Assembly (NCBI GenBank): GCA_008921705.1
Contig: VFFE01006673.1
Span: forward strand, 226,271 to 290,270
DNA length: 64,000 nt
Direction: 5' to 3'
Source: Burhinus oedicnemus
Taxonomy: Eukaryota; Chordata; Aves; Charadriiformes; Burhinidae
Position numbers and translations under genes: made by a program. The notes beneath the pieces are model-generated. The model did no database searches, was not told the origin of the DNA, and saw only the letters and a program-made list of their open reading frames with translations. Shown piece after piece: positions 1-14,600 of this stretch. Within the stretch, counting starts at the first letter, position 1. Each line of letters begins with the position of its first letter.

Positions 1-40
1 TTTTCTTTTTCTTCCCCCCCCCCCCTTTTTTTTTTTTTTA
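1..40. repeat. Homopolymer tract (T-rich, C12, T14)
   Basis: The window opens with a T-rich run followed by 12 C and then 14 T. On the ZNRF2 sense strand this reads A14 then G12. It is low-complexity sequence that may be slippage-prone in the assembly. Confidence 0.8.
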
Positions 41-2551
41 AAACTGTGATACTTTATGGGAACTAATACTTATCCACAGTTTTACTTGGTGTACCCCCCC
101 AGAGACATCCTGTGTTTCATGGAGCCCTGGTTATACCAATATAATACAGTAAAATAATAATAAATTAAACAAATGCAGGTGCATTTTTTTTTAAAAAAAA
201 TAACAAACCACTCTGTCAAACGGTGGTCTGTACATCAAGAGACCAAGGATTTAGATGCAAAGTACTACAGATCCTGCCATCAAAAAAACCATTCAAACAA
301 GGAAACAAAAACTTGCGCGTTTTAAAAATTAAACCCAAATCCCACCTCGATGTTATCTCACCCATGCCTATTAAAACCTCTTGCTGTGCCCACATTTGCA
401 GTTATTCATTTACACCTCAGGATGTAGCCTGGAGATGAGAGTAGTACAATAAAATAATCACCTGAAACATTTTTAAAAAAATACCCGTTAAACAAATTAC
501 CTTAACTGGCAGCACTTAAAATTGGTAATTCTTTTTTTTTTCCTATTTAAAAAAAAGTTGCATAGCTGTAAGATTTTGCTTTGCTGCATTTTTTTGTTGT
601 TGTTTTTACTCACAAGCAGTAAAAGAGAGGTTTTAGTTACTTAAATAGCAATACAATGTGCAGATTTCAACCAACCATATAGCTTGATCAATATAAATTA
701 GTTACCTGTCTTGGTTTTACTCTTTGGACTGCATTGTGACAAAGGTTTAGTTACAAAGTTTTGAAATACAGTATTCCTATGCAGAGAAGTTTATGGTTTC
801 TGTTCTTGAAAAAAAGTGAAGAACATAAAACAGGGTGTGAATTTAGTAAATTAAGGTCACACTGTTAGGTTATCTTTAATTTGCCTTTTACTCTTCTTCA
901 GCCAACGAGAAGGTGAAAACGTTCCCACTCAAAACTGGGGCCGCCATCCTCCTGCAAGGGTCTCAGATAGCATGTATCGAACGTCTCCGCTTCCACTTGA
1001 GGCAGTAGGAAACATGTCCAATAACCCGCTTCTTCACAGAACCAGAAGTTAGGCTGAAATTAGGAACTTTGGCCTTCAATACAAAAGTGTCAATAATGTC
1101 TGTGGGGAGTCGATTGTTACAGAATGTGCAGCATTTTCAAAATCCCTGTGTGTCCTTTGCATGAGTGTTTGGTATACCGAGCACTACTGGCAAGTAATCG
1201 GTGTCTGCAATGCTTTTTCCATGTCACTGTCCATCTTTGCCTTTTTCAGTCACAAAGAACTGTAAGTCTCAAGCCAGGCACGCTGTGTTCAGCAAGGGAA
1301 CCTCACATCTATGTTTTCTGATCAGTGGAAGCAGCTGTTGAAAAAGCAGAAGACAAAAAGTACCATCATTTCAGCTATTTCAGTATATAGCACGCTCAAA
1401 CAGCGTGAGCACAACCACTGTGTTTTCCTTCCCCTTTTCCCTGAGCCCCCAATTATCACCATCTCTGCTGTGAAAAAGCGCAAATTGGATTTAACATGAG
1501 GTTAGACACCCATGGGCATGTAGAGAGACAAATGTGTTCATGAACAGCATGTGGGCTTCTTCCACAATTCAGTTGTTGGGGGCAATATAGGAAACGTGTT
1601 TATTTATTAATTTTGGCTAACACTGCCCTGAGGTTAAAACAATTATCCCTGTAGCCTGATACCTTCCTTCAGGTTCTCTCTGCTACCCTTGCAATGACCA
1701 TAGCATTGCAATGTAACCTGCAACGCAGACTCATGAAGGAAGATGAAACAAATGAACAAATAAATGCCAATGAAGTCGTCTTCAGATTTTATTTTTTTTT
1801 TAATTTCCATCAGAACAACAAAACCAAAGCCTCAGCTACCAGCCAGAATTTCAGATATCTCTCTTTCTCTGAGAATTATGATGATTGTTGGTGTGCTTTG
1901 CAATGCTTAGGGGCAGTAGTTTAATGCAAGATAAAGTTTTCAAACTAGTCAACTAAAGGAATAAACCTATCCTTTAAACCTTTGACATTGATTGTGGATC
2001 AGAAATCATTAACACAAGACATAAGCTGGAAAAAAGTGAACCCCTGAGATGGGATGGATAGAAACATGTTAATATTTTTGTTTATTTCTATATTTTAAAC
2101 ATTCTGGAATGCATTAACATGGAAGTGGTTTTGAAAATACCTAGTTTCAACTTCTTCATATGATTCCAAAAGCTTTCGCTCAGAAATAAATGCCAGTACT
2201 CATGGAACAATCCAAAATTACACAATTGTATTATTTTAATTTTGTTTCCTTTCCATGGAAAAAATACTCTTTAAAAGTTAATGCTAAATCTTTGTTGGCA
2301 CCGACTTGCCACTTTCTGATACTAAAACTGGAATACATCATTTCAGACCATGCCATATAAGGATGCAGAAACCTTTTACATATTGCAATATACGTCAATA
2401 CTTACTGATTAATATTGCAGTTCTGAGACACAATAGCAAATTCACAAGTTTAAAAAAAATAGCATAAAGAGTTATTTCAGATAATAAAGATATTTATTGT
2501 TGAAATATACGCATCTAAAAATAAGTATTACCTAAAAACATGAATCTTGTC
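1..2551 (-). other. ZNRF2: ZNRF2 3' UTR and possible downstream flank (end not determined)
   Basis: AT-rich DNA following the stop codon on the minus strand with no other gene recognised. Minus-strand AATAAA hexamers (TTTATT on the plus strand) occur at 2493-2498, 2081-2086, 1788-1793 and overlapping at 1599-1608, so several poly(A) sites are possible. Many ATTTA-like AU-rich pentamers are present. Short ORFs at 223-438, 1124-1321, 1311-1499 and 1694-1924 on the other strand look like chance. I cannot tell from sequence alone which poly(A) site is used, nor whether the UTR reaches the left edge. Confidence 0.6.
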
Positions 2552-2609
2552 TTAATCAGATGGATGCTCAGGGCAAGATCTATTTACTTCAAACCATTCA
2601 TCTATGCAG
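2552..2609 (-). CDS. ZNRF2: ZNRF2 coding exon 4 (end of RING and stop, residues 226-244)
   Basis: The 58-nt coding part follows an acceptor reading CATCCAACAG. It completes Gly226 and encodes [18 protein letters not shown] and then TAA (2554-2552), the usual ZNRF C-terminus. C227, C238 and H241 complete the metal-binding set, and W231 is the conserved RING tryptophan expected to contact the E2. The exon continues into the 3' UTR. Confidence 0.95.
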
Positions 2610-5600
2610 CTGTTGGATGCAAGACAAAAATGAAAACAACTGACGTGAATATCTCAGTAACATTTAGCAGTAAGATATGAATATAAATTGGTTTCTCCTA
2701 ATTTCAATGAATAGTAGGATATCATATTACACAAAGAAGTGTATGTATATACACACATATTTTAACATTCATTGAAAATGTAATAACCCCAAACCACAAC
2801 AATATTAAACACTGTTAAACAACTAAATATCTTCAGTGTTAAAATTTTCTAAGGAAGCATTTTACAAATTACTACCCAGCTTTTATACATAGGTTACTTC
2901 ACTACTAACACTATGATCTTGCTTGTATCATTCACTGACATTTTACTTCCTGTAGTTACAGACACTTGGTAAAAACAAATACAAAACAGGTTTAAAAAGT
3001 GTTTCCCCATTTCCCCCCCACCAAGTCTATTAGCATTTGACACAACTTTTATTATGCGCATACACACAACCTAAGCTCCACAGCTATGATGTGCACTCCT
3101 TCCCCACACAGGTGATTTCACCTTTTTTCTCTGTGGGCTTTTCATGCAACCATGAGAAGACTACAGCAGGGAAAACTGACTTCAAATACATTGGTGGAGA
3201 GGCAGAAAGATGGCATTTTAAAAACATCTTTAGGGTTGCTGCTGTTGTTCTCTTAAATGTAAAAAGTGACTAAGTTTTAGTGCTCCTTTAAGCACCCCTT
3301 AGAGGAGTTACCCAATAAATGTGACCTTCTGGAATTTTATATGCATCCCGAGGAATACTTGCCCTTTGTGATATATGCAGAGGCAAGGCAGCCGTGCTAT
3401 AGTATCTCCTTGCTGCAGCTCTTCCAGGCATATTGCACACTCCCCAGCATCTTTACTCAGCACATCCTCTGAAGAAAAAGCACACAGTTAAACAGTTAAA
3501 AAGCAGGCTATTATAATCAAAATGTTCTTTATTCAAAACATCAAGGACAGCTACAGAAGATACTTCTAGTCCTGGAGAAAGTCATGTCAAGGTGAGGATC
3601 AGTCACACTTACACCAGCTGACTGAAGATTCCTGATGGGAGACATCTTAATGGCTCAAATTAAAATATGGTTATGATTCAGTTTCTTGCCTAAACACAGC
3701 CATAGCTCAAAATGAAGTCCTGTAGGAAGACACCCATGTGGAGAAGTCGAGTGGCCATAATCAACAGCCAGTAACCCTTTGGAGTTTATACTCTCCCAGC
3801 AGATCCATATCCCACTGCACGAGCTGCTCTGATCTGACCTTGGAAACCTGTGCTCTAAACCACACAGTGGCAGCAAACACACTGTGCTGCTGACCCCGAG
3901 AGCGAAGCATTGGAGAAATTGGGTCTTTCATACAGATGCCTCCAGGGCTTTGAGGATTCATGCTGGGTGGGTTTTTCCTACCTGCCCCTCTTCCTCGCTC
4001 AGCTTTCACTATGGAGGTTAAGTTCAAGCCTGAACTGCATAACAATGCAGGTAATTAACTAGGTAAAGATTTTCTTAACTTCTAAACGCTTAGCCTATCA
4101 TTCACTTCTTCTACTCTCCTACTCATCTCTCTTCTATACATCTAGCTTTCTTTTACTAGCCTTTCTGGTACTCCTATTTCATACCTTCAACCTCTTCATC
4201 TCACCACGTCAGCATGTTGTCTACCACATCTCATCCACCTATTTGTCAATGTAAGTATGCAACTGTTGGCAATATGAATGGGAGACTTCCATCAGGGAAA
4301 GATCAGTGCTGTATAGCTCCAATGACCCTAAATTCCTGGAGATACTGAATTTTTTGCAGCATTACCAAGTCCTATACCAAATGAGGAGAAAGTAAGTTAC
4401 TAGGAATGCACAAGAGTTGGCTTTAACACAAAAGTTTCTGGGAAAATACATTATTTTTAATAAAAACCTTCTCTCTTGGACACTTCTCTTAGCCAGAACG
4501 TGGGATGCAGAATTCAGTCTTAGTACAAAGCAAAACAGGAGATCACGTAAGGCCTCATTTGCTAGGAGAAGGTTAAAAGTCCCAGTTAGACGTGACTTCA
4601 CATAGTCCACAGAGCATTTCCAACAAGGGACCCTGTAGCAAGCAAGCTGGCAATCTCTGGCAGATCAGAAAGGTGCACATTTGGCAAAGTAAAGCCCAGG
4701 TGTTCAAATTTCCACAGTTTCATGGGAAAAGCCTCCCCTCCTTAACCAAAAGGAACCTAAAGGGACTGTTTATGGAGAGTACGGTCCCAGGGAAAACTGA
4801 GAAACCACCAGCTCTAAGCTATTTTCCCCGCTGGCTCCAATACTCATCACTATGGCATTCCAAACACACAGAAAATGACAAGCAGACAACTAAAAAGCTA
4901 TCATTGCAGGGAAAAGTGAAATGAAATTAGGTCTACCTTGTTTCCCTTAGAATGACAGCAAGCTATCTTGCAGGTGCTTGGGTTTCTAAAACCGTGCTTA
5001 TTTCAGTTTCTGCTATATTCACTGGTTATGCTAAAAATACTGTATAATGCCACATGTCTGGCATATTCATGAGGATGTGTGAAGAATATATAACATGAGG
5101 TGAACTGTTATAAAGAAAAATATTGAAAACAATTTAATAAACAATAAACACCTACCACAATGAAAAAAAAAATGTATTTTACACATGGTAATATCACTGG
5201 TAGACATCGTATTAAGAAATCGCTTCTGTTGTTCTATCAGAAGCTCTAAGCTTCCAAGAACATTAGAGGTACGTAAGAGAGAAAGCAATTTAAAACAATA
5301 CAAAAGATCTTAAGAGCTCTTACTTGTTGTTACAAAATCCTAACCCGAAGAACTTGCCCAGAAGAGGGTGCTACGGATAAATACTTCCTTGAAGTGTTTG
5401 GGGTTTTTTTAATATAAAAAGATGCTTTAGTATCTGACTCCAGGAGGCAAAGACTCTCCAGACAGCATTGTCCTGCTACAGAGGTATTAATCTTTGCCTG
5501 AGGCTCTCAAACACTACCCTCCCAGACCGTCTCTTTACATAAGTACTTTGCCAAAAGTCCTATGAGCATATTGACTCCCTTCCCACAGTTAGGTTGCAGG

Positions 5601-8600
5601 AGGAAGGGCCATTATAAATCAAGCATGTATCATATACATAGAGCATAGTTAATAAAAGTCATTTTTTCCATGGAGTCACTTTACCAGATCAGCAGCTGGT
5701 ACCCAAAACAAAATGACACTAAGATACCTCCAGCGAATTAATTCGCAACCTCCCCCCCTCAGCACTCTCAAGAGGGAAGCATTTAGTCAAGTTTCATGAC
5801 AAAAATTAAAAAGCTGTCCAATAAAAATACCATTTATAAAAGAAAACATTCCTGTGAACTGCTTTCACATCATTCTCTATTTCACATGTCTGGCTTATCA
5901 TGCACTCCCCCAACTCTGCAACACTTGGGTCTGAATTCCCGCTGAGCGATTTAACAAGGTTCTGCACCTTTTAGCTAACATTAGGGCAAGATGCCATTTT
6001 AAACATTTTTATCTCCCACCAGAACTGGTGTAAGTGTCTGAGACTCCTTTGCTTCCCTCCAGTACTCCCGTACTCTCCACAACTGCCATTAGCCTCCCTC
6101 TTGCCAATACTGGCCCTACTGCACAAGTCCCAGGCAAACAGCTTGCTGCTCTGCCTGGCTTTACGCCAGGCTTTCCCACCAGGATGAGCCGCCGGGCACA
6201 CACCGGCTTTGCCTAGTCATGCCAGACGGAGCTGGTGCGAACACTGATGATGACTGGCATGAACAGGACCTCAGAAATGTGGTGGAGTTCTGCCTCCTCT
6301 GCAGAAGAGATTTTGTTAATAGGTTTCAACACTCTTCTTCCTCTGAAATTACGAGGAGTTGGCATTCCCTACTTCTTGTGTTAACCTTACGAATCCTACC
6401 AGGCTCTCGCGCAAGAAGAAACCCTAAATTCTGAAGGAATTAGTACAAAATACCCAACTGCTATAAATGCCTGTGTGCAACTTGGCACTGCAGATTAACA
6501 GACTCCAAACCTATGTAATTATGCTCATAATTGATTACACATGTAGAGTGACGACAGCAAAACCAAATCCTTCATGGACGTACGACACTTTGGGTCTGAC
6601 TCCCTTTTGACCATTTTAGGTGATTCGGATCATCAATCCCAGATAAAGAAAAAGGAATGAAAAAACCTGTTAGACCTGGATCTGGTCAGAATTTGTTCTG
6701 TACTTGTTTCATACAGCACTCCCCTGTACCAACACTGGCTTATACCAGATGGAAGTCAGTTTAAGGGCCATTTAACACTAACTTTTAAATGTATAAGAAA
6801 AATGTGTAAATCATTTTGCACAGAACCACTGCAGTCCGAACAATTTGTTTGGTTTCATTTTTTCCTGCAGTGGAGTGATTCAGCAGATATGTATTATTCT
6901 TTTCCTTTTTTTCTTAAAAAAAAAAAAAAGAACAGTTTGAGATTTCATCAATGTTACGATTAAAACATTTATACAAGTGTATTACTTAAATGGAAGTGGG
7001 AAGAGGAAATAAGCAGAGGCCACATTTTTCCATTTCACCCACATGTAGGCATATACACAAACACTCACCACACCCCCACATCCATCTGCCTTGCACCAAA
7101 TAGGAGGTTAAACACTCCTCCACCTTCCCAGCTATTTGAACAAGTACTCACTAGCCAAAGACTGGTGTCAAAGATGAAATCTGGCAAAAGAGCATAGTAG
7201 TACCCTCCTGTGTCTGCTCAAGTACTTCTTCCTTCTCTCCTCTATCCCTGGTTAATATGACTACTGTTTTAACTTCTGGTTGTCAGTAATTTTTCCTTCT
7301 AAAATTCTGCTTTATCTTTACTGAAAAATAAATTTTACTCCACTCCTGCATTTCTAGCAAAATAGGCGGTACTGAATTAAAATACAATCATCCTGGCAAT
7401 TTTGCACATACATTACCCAATTAAAAACTTTTTCTAGAACTTTTGAAAAATATATCCAACAACTATCAAAGCCACCAACTCAGCCATGGTTAAAATTACA
7501 GGCAATGCCTGAAATAGTGTGAAATGAAAAAGTCTGTCTTTAAACTGAGGACTGCAAAAGCATGTGCAATACATACTTTATGGATTAAGTCATTAAAATC
7601 TATGCTACAACTTTTTGTTTTTCTTTTTAAAACACAGATAGATACAGCCCTAGGCTCAGGAAACCCCAAGTCACAAATCATGGAGACTGCGATAGTATTT
7701 GGGGAGATATCACCTTATAGCTGTAGTATTTTATTTCTCTCTAGGGATTCACTGGAAACAGAACACCAAGTTAGAAAGACCTTTGATCTAATCCAGCATG
7801 ACAATTTTTAAAAATACCTGTATTTTTTCTAAAACATAAAAGCTTAAATGTCTGTGGAAGCTGCCACCGCAGCTAGCTTAACAGTGAAGAATGACACAAA
7901 GTGCACCCTTTCAGGAATATGACTGAAACTTATTGGAACATACCTTCTGAACAGTATCTTATCAGCACTAAAATTGGTTAAACGAGCCATAAGAGGTTAA
8001 AAAATATCGATGAAACTTCATTAAATAGTATATATTGCCGTATATCTGTTAGAGAGTCATTCAGTTAAGTACTAGAGACTGTCTTTGCTTGTTTTTAAAC
8101 AGAGTACATGAAGCTCTCGACAAACATACTTCTTCATATGTATAGCGTGAATTCATCCACATTGCAGAATTTATTCTACACTTTTACTGATATTGCCTTC
8201 TGGGACAATCCAAAGTTTTTCCTTGCAGTGTTACAAAAGCTAGTAGACCCGAAGGACCTGCACTTTCCACGGCTAACTATTCGGTAGCCAGCAAGTATGT
8301 GTGGATGTGATTAGCATACTCTTATTAAATGTTACTGACTTGATTCACTAAACCTTTCCAGCTTCTGCCGCATCTGTTTTTCTCCCTCTCCATTCCTTTC
8401 CAGCTATTTCCTACTATGCTTTCCTCTTCTTCACACTCATTTTCTCCAAAATATCGTTCTCTCTAGACCTACTTTTTCTACTACATCTCCTACCCCTCCA
8501 TCATCTCATTTCATTTACTGTTACAGTGCAGGCATTGGAGAAGGGAGGAAGAGATTAACATTATTAGCCACTATCTGACATAAATAATATGGACAGCCTT

Positions 8601-11600
8601 GTTATTTGGGATTAATATCCTTGGAGAAGTAGACACTGGAATGGAAGGAAAAGGGATCGCTATGCAGGGTGTGCTTCTCTCATGTAGCTCAGTAACTGTT
8701 TTTGCAACCTGGTACTGGCTGCAAGCAAAAGCTTTCTCTCCTAGTCCATCCTAAGCACTAGGAGGGCAAGCAGTTTCTTTGGCATTCTACCTGTTTTTCA
8801 GTGTTCTGGCTGTCACAAGAGGAACATCCTTGATTCAGCAGGCTCCAGCTAGGGATCATTCTTGGATGACCAGGTCAGCCCTCTGCTGCTGCTCAATAAC
8901 TGAGGCAGAAAGACACTCTGAAGGAGAGCTGATTCTTTAGTGCTCAGAGCCCTCATTAGGAGGAGAAAGATCATTCAGTTGTCACTGCAGAAGATGCTTA
9001 TTTTGCCACTCAGAGCTTTCCAAGCTACAGGGTCTGTCAGCAGACTGAGCAAGGCAAAGCTAAAGCCATTTACTTCGTTCACTTACAAAGACTGCACCTT
9101 CACAGCCAGAAGCTAAACTTGCACTGCCCTCAGCAAGGGACTTGCCTTCTGAAGAAGCAGTCAGGTCCTGACCAGAAACATTCTTACTGCTCTAATACAA
9201 GCAACCTCCTCCAGATCAGATGGAAAAGGGAAGATTTTTAACATCTAGTGTTTTTACTTGAACCACAGCTAAGTGGTCTTCAGGATTCACAATACCAGAA
9301 AGTTGAGCATGTGAAAATTCAGAATTCAGCTCTCCTCACCAACTTCAATCAAAATTCCCTTTTATACTGCTGAAAAAAACTAATACCCATATGCTAATCA
9401 AACAAGCACACGTTGCAACTTTTCGTGTGCTTCCAACAGGCATAATAACCCAAAACACCACTGCACGACTTGTACAGTAATACCTAGAACTTAAGCAATC
9501 TAAAAACACCTTCCCCCACCACACTACACAAAAAGATAGTAACCTCTCTAAAGCAAACTAAACAGCTACAACAAGTGTGACACTTCCTCAAATACCAAGA
9601 AAGCATTTGATGAATTTGGGGAGGGTGGGGGGTGGAGGAGTGTGTGTGTTTGGCATCTCACTATTTACCCCTTGGAACAACACAGCAGCCCATTACAATT
9701 TGCTATTCAACGTCCAAGTGTTATCCTTGGTTTCCCCTTACTTTTCATCTTGCTCAGTGTTGGTCCAAGACTGAGATACCTATATACAAACAGATAGCCA
9801 CCACAAAAGACTTTCTGCACAAAAATTGCCTACAGTCTTTGGTGCTCCCTCCTCTTAAAACACAAAGGTAAAGGGGAGGGAGCACACAAAACAAAGTGAA
9901 AGTCACACAAGAAAACAAGAGAAATAATTGCAGAATAAGGACTAAGTTGCAATACTTTTATCGCAACACCATGCTGAGCTAGACGGAGGTGGCTGCAGAA
10001 GTTTCATTGTTTCTCAGCTAACCCAACATTTGAAGAACTGGATTTAGATTTTTGTGGGACATTCTCAGCTTTCAGAAGCTAATTCTGAGAAATAGCTAGA
10101 TACTTCCTGTTCAGACAGATAACGATCGGGTGTATGGTAGCGAAAAAATACTTTTTGTTGAATAAAGATAAAAACTGAAATAGTAGCGATAGAAATACAT
10201 TTTAGGCAGCAGGATGAGTATAAAAGCCTGTATAGTCCTAGCTACCTGGATACAATTCTAATTAGGTAAACTAATTAATATAGAGGGGAGAGGGATTTGT
10301 GCACTTAGGGAAACAGTTCTTTTGTAAAGAGGTTTGCTTCAGTGGCCTCAATGAAAATCTATCTGCAACTTCAAGATACACGGTGTCAATACAAGCTACA
10401 GTTCTGCAAAAAAATTTTTAAATCCTAAGTTTAAATAACATAGCTTTCATATAATGTCCAATTAAGATATGTTGCTCATAGACATAGTCAAGTTTGCATC
10501 CCAGGACTCCCAGTGAAGAGCTAGGCTTTGAAGAAAGGCCAAGCAGTCTGAGAAATAAAGCTCCTCACTTCTGAGCAACATCATCCACAGCCACTCCTAT
10601 GCTATCATGATCTGTGTACCTACTTTCTCAGTCCATATTTATGCTTCTGGTAGAAAGAGTTGGGGTGAAATAGATACTCATACAAGATAAAATTTCTCAA
10701 TGCATTTGGACATGAAACACCTTGTGCTCCTGTCTTGCCATTTATTGCCAAAGTGACTATGCATTTCCACAGTGATTCAAGATTTGCTCTCAATACAGAG
10801 ACAATTATCTGATTGACTCTGAAACTTCTGCTTAAGCTACAGTCTTTCCAACTTCTGTTTAATCAGTCTACTGGCAGTTTGAGATGCCCTTGAACGTTAA
10901 CTCATCTCAAGATAACTAAACAACTTTCTCCTGTCACACTGACTTGTAAAGATAAGTTCCATTCACCACTTTTAAGTACCATGTCCTTAAACTGTCAAAC
11001 TTTAGCCTAGATATGGGCCAAAGAACTGCACCTGTTCACAAACAAACCACAAATAAACAGCCTTGTCCTCCAGAACATGATGTAAAGAGACTTTGTGCCA
11101 GCCTTACCCATCCTGTACTAAGTCCCCATTCCAACTGAGTTGATGTATATTTGTGCTTTGAATGACCCAAGGGATAACTCTTTCTTGAATAGTGTTCTCA
11201 AGGCCTCTACCCCTCCCTTCAGAAACATTATTCCTGGGAGGTGAAAATACTTCTAAATACTGTCTCATCAGGCAGCTACTGGGTGAAAAAGCCTTGAATG
11301 CAGCAGTACCAAAGTAGTGCCCCACCGTGCAACTCTATCATGAATAGTGTACCTCAGCACATACCGTCTGAAACAAAAGCTGCTTATTCCAGCGCATGGA
11401 ACAAGGGAGCTGCCTTTAGGCTGTTTTCTTGTGTTTTAACCAGTTTTACATGACCTCTAAGGTTATCAGGTATAAATCTTAAATGTCAGGAGTTAAATCA
11501 AAAGTAGTATGTAAAGGGGCAAAGCCACAAGAAACAAAACAGCAGCAAAATAAGACTCCTTATGAAACAGTGTAAGGAACTATCACTTGGGGAATACCTC

Positions 11601-14600
11601 CTCCTTGGCTTCATCAGGTAAGAATGATTTACACTTCTCAAGGCTGAGTTTACCATCAAAGAGGATCTTACACCACAAATATGCTACAAAAGGAGAGGTT
11701 GAGTAAATGGCCAGGGGCAACCAGCATGTATTGCTGACAGAAAGAGTCTGCTGCAGTCAGAGAGGATTGTTTCTCACAGGGAGCTGAAGATAGCTGGGAT
11801 GAAGAAAACTTACACAAGTGAGCAAGAAAGAATATCATCAGCGTGGGATCCATGCATGCAGATCTTCTATCATTTTTATTCTTTGCTAAACAATGCTTCT
11901 TATCTTTAAGTAGTAAATCAAAGCAAAATATTTAAGGGCTACTTATGCCAATTTGTACCAGCACAAAGAAACTGCTATAATAGATACAAAATCAATTTAG
12001 GCCTGTTGAGAACTTGGGATAACAATCCAGAGATCCAGTCCAAAGGTGGCTGAACCACATGGCATCCTCCAGAGCAAAAGGCAGAAAGTTAAGTCTTGTC
12101 ACCAACGGGGCCACATTCAAGAAAAATGAAAGAGGCCTGAGGTGCAGCTTGCCTTGTGTAGCAGATTACTTCTTTACCAAAGGTAAAAAACCAAAACAGT
12201 AAAACCCAAACCAAACCAAAACCCAAACAACCCCACCACAACCAACCAGGCATAAACCACCAAGAGTATTTACCTACAGAAGCTTCTTCTGGTAGTAAAT
12301 CACTCAGGAATCTAATTTAATGATTTAATGAGGAAAAGATACCAATGTGGTTGGGAAAAGGGTGAAGAATTCCTTTCATATACCAGGCAGAGACAGTTCT
12401 CTTCAAATAGCTTTTTGGTCAGAAGGAAGACTTAAGCTATCATGCTGTAAGTCTGTTAAAATGAGCAACTTTGCCAAATCAAGACTAGGTACTATCACCA
12501 ACAGTGTTCACAAAAACTGGAAAAGTAAAGTGTGGACGTGGCAGAGTAGGTACGACAGAAGATGGTTGTCTCTGATCAAACTGAAGGCAAGACCTAAGTT
12601 TGAAAAGATCTTGCAAATGCAAGACGTTGATGTGACTGTACAAAACGATCCCCACTGAGGTTAGGAAATCCCTCTTGCTTTGGCAGCTTTTTAAAGTGAC
12701 TAAGCTTATTTTATCCCCAACACAAAAGGAGACCAAAATGATTGCAGAAGACATTTTTTCCAAATGGCAAAGCTTCAACCATTCACCATCACTGAAACTA
12801 CAGTCAGGAGCCAGAGAAATTGCTTTGTAATGATTTTCAATTAAGAAGTTTCATTCTAGTAATAGTCTGCAAGAAACTGAGAGTATGATGAGGACCTGCT
12901 GCCTAATGAAATCTGTAAGAACTTATCTAACACAATGTAGGTGAAGTGGGCACATTAGAAACCTTCATGGAACGAAAGGGTATGGGAACAGTGTCCCTGA
13001 AGAGCAGAGGCATAGAGGGAATGAACAGAGGAAGCTCAGATGCAGTTAGCTAGCCTACTCTAGGCAACATGGGTTACTTTAATGGTGATTTGTTTGGAAG
13101 TTGGATGTAGGATTTGCTTCAGCGTTCTGTTCACATTGTCCTTCCTATTCCAGGCTTCCTATGGGTGCCCTGAGCGCAATGGGTTTCGCCAAGTCTTTTT
13201 TCCAGTCTTTTAACACTGGCCAAATAACTGACTCATTTCTTTGCAAGCTTGCAGAGGAGTTTGGTTTGATCTGATGCAAAATGAATGCATAGGGAGCACT
13301 AAGGAAGATGGCATGAAAGATGAAACTGTAAGCCTAAGCTTGAAACAGGAGGAGGGGAGAAAAACAGGTGTGTCTGACTAAGACGCTATTCTTAGGGAAG
13401 ATACAATGCATTACTGAGCGACACACAATGAAAACACTGGTGCCAAAATTGAGTGTGCATAAAGTCTGGCTTATTAACCCCTGTGCCAGGTGCTAGGCCT
13501 ACAGGGTGCTTTTCCCAGCAGGCTCAAGATCAGTATTCTCCAAGTTAAAATTGAATGTCTGGTGTCGACGTGCATACACAGGACAGGGATATAAATCACT
13601 GCATAATTTTTACTTGTCTGTCTTTTCTGTTCACAGCAGACAGACGGCTTTTTACAAGCTATTCCTATTTTAAATGCAATTATCCTTACGGTATAGATGG
13701 AATGCAAAACATGTCTGAATGCAAAGAGTTCTGATAACATCAAATCTTGAGTCGGAGTTTTCAAACTTATCTCAATTTTTCTGCTCTATGCTAACCCATA
13801 ATCTAGTATTATAATTGATTACAGCAAGCATAGAGATACAGTATTTCTGGTGCTAACAGGTACCTACAGGTTTTTACTATCCCAGTAAGATACCAACTAT
13901 ATGGGTCTTTAATTTCAAGAGAAAAAAAACAAAACAACAAACCTTCCTTCTTATTTTAAAGCAAATAGCTTCTATTTCTAGATCCTAGCAATTAAGTCAA
14001 ATAAAAGTCATCCACATCATTTCAATAACATTCAGCAATTGTGATCATTCACAAATAATAATACAGAAGCAGTAACACTGGAGATGTGTTTAAAAAAAAA
14101 AACCCCAGAAGTCTCCAAAGACAATTATCCAATATTTGTTCAAAGTTTTATGCACATAACCTGGCAGTGTATTTCTACAACCGTATTAAAGTTTTATTTT
14201 TATCCTCATTTTTTTAAATCTACAGGCTATCAAAACTATTGGACACCATTATGACAACAAGGTGTTTCAACTGATAAAGCCATAGATTAAAACAGACTTC
14301 CTTGGAACTGGGGGGGGNNNNNNNNNNNNNNNNNNNNGTATCAACCAAACAACTCGTCCCCCATCTCTTCACCTCAAATAAACAAACATTATTTATGGGC
14401 TAAAAATTATCATTGAATATTGCCTAGATACATGAAGGCTATCCAATACCTAATGTTATATATGAAGACCATCTAATTAAACTGCACAAGAAAGGAGGGG
14501 ATGAGGAACATGGTCAAAACAAAGAAAATTTGATATGGCTTTAAATTACAGATAGGTATTAGTGCAGTGTTAAAATGGAAGTTATCTGAGGTTTTTATGA

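Noticed and set aside
2741..2762. Possible CRISPR, tRNA or other bacterial-type features anywhere in the window
   Set aside because: Regular spacer arrays and tRNA A/B boxes were not found by eye; this TA/CA patch is only a microsatellite in a eukaryotic intron.
12347..12658. Plus-strand 103-residue ORF in intron 2
   Set aside because: No recognisable motif and an overlapping ORF of similar length on the other strand.
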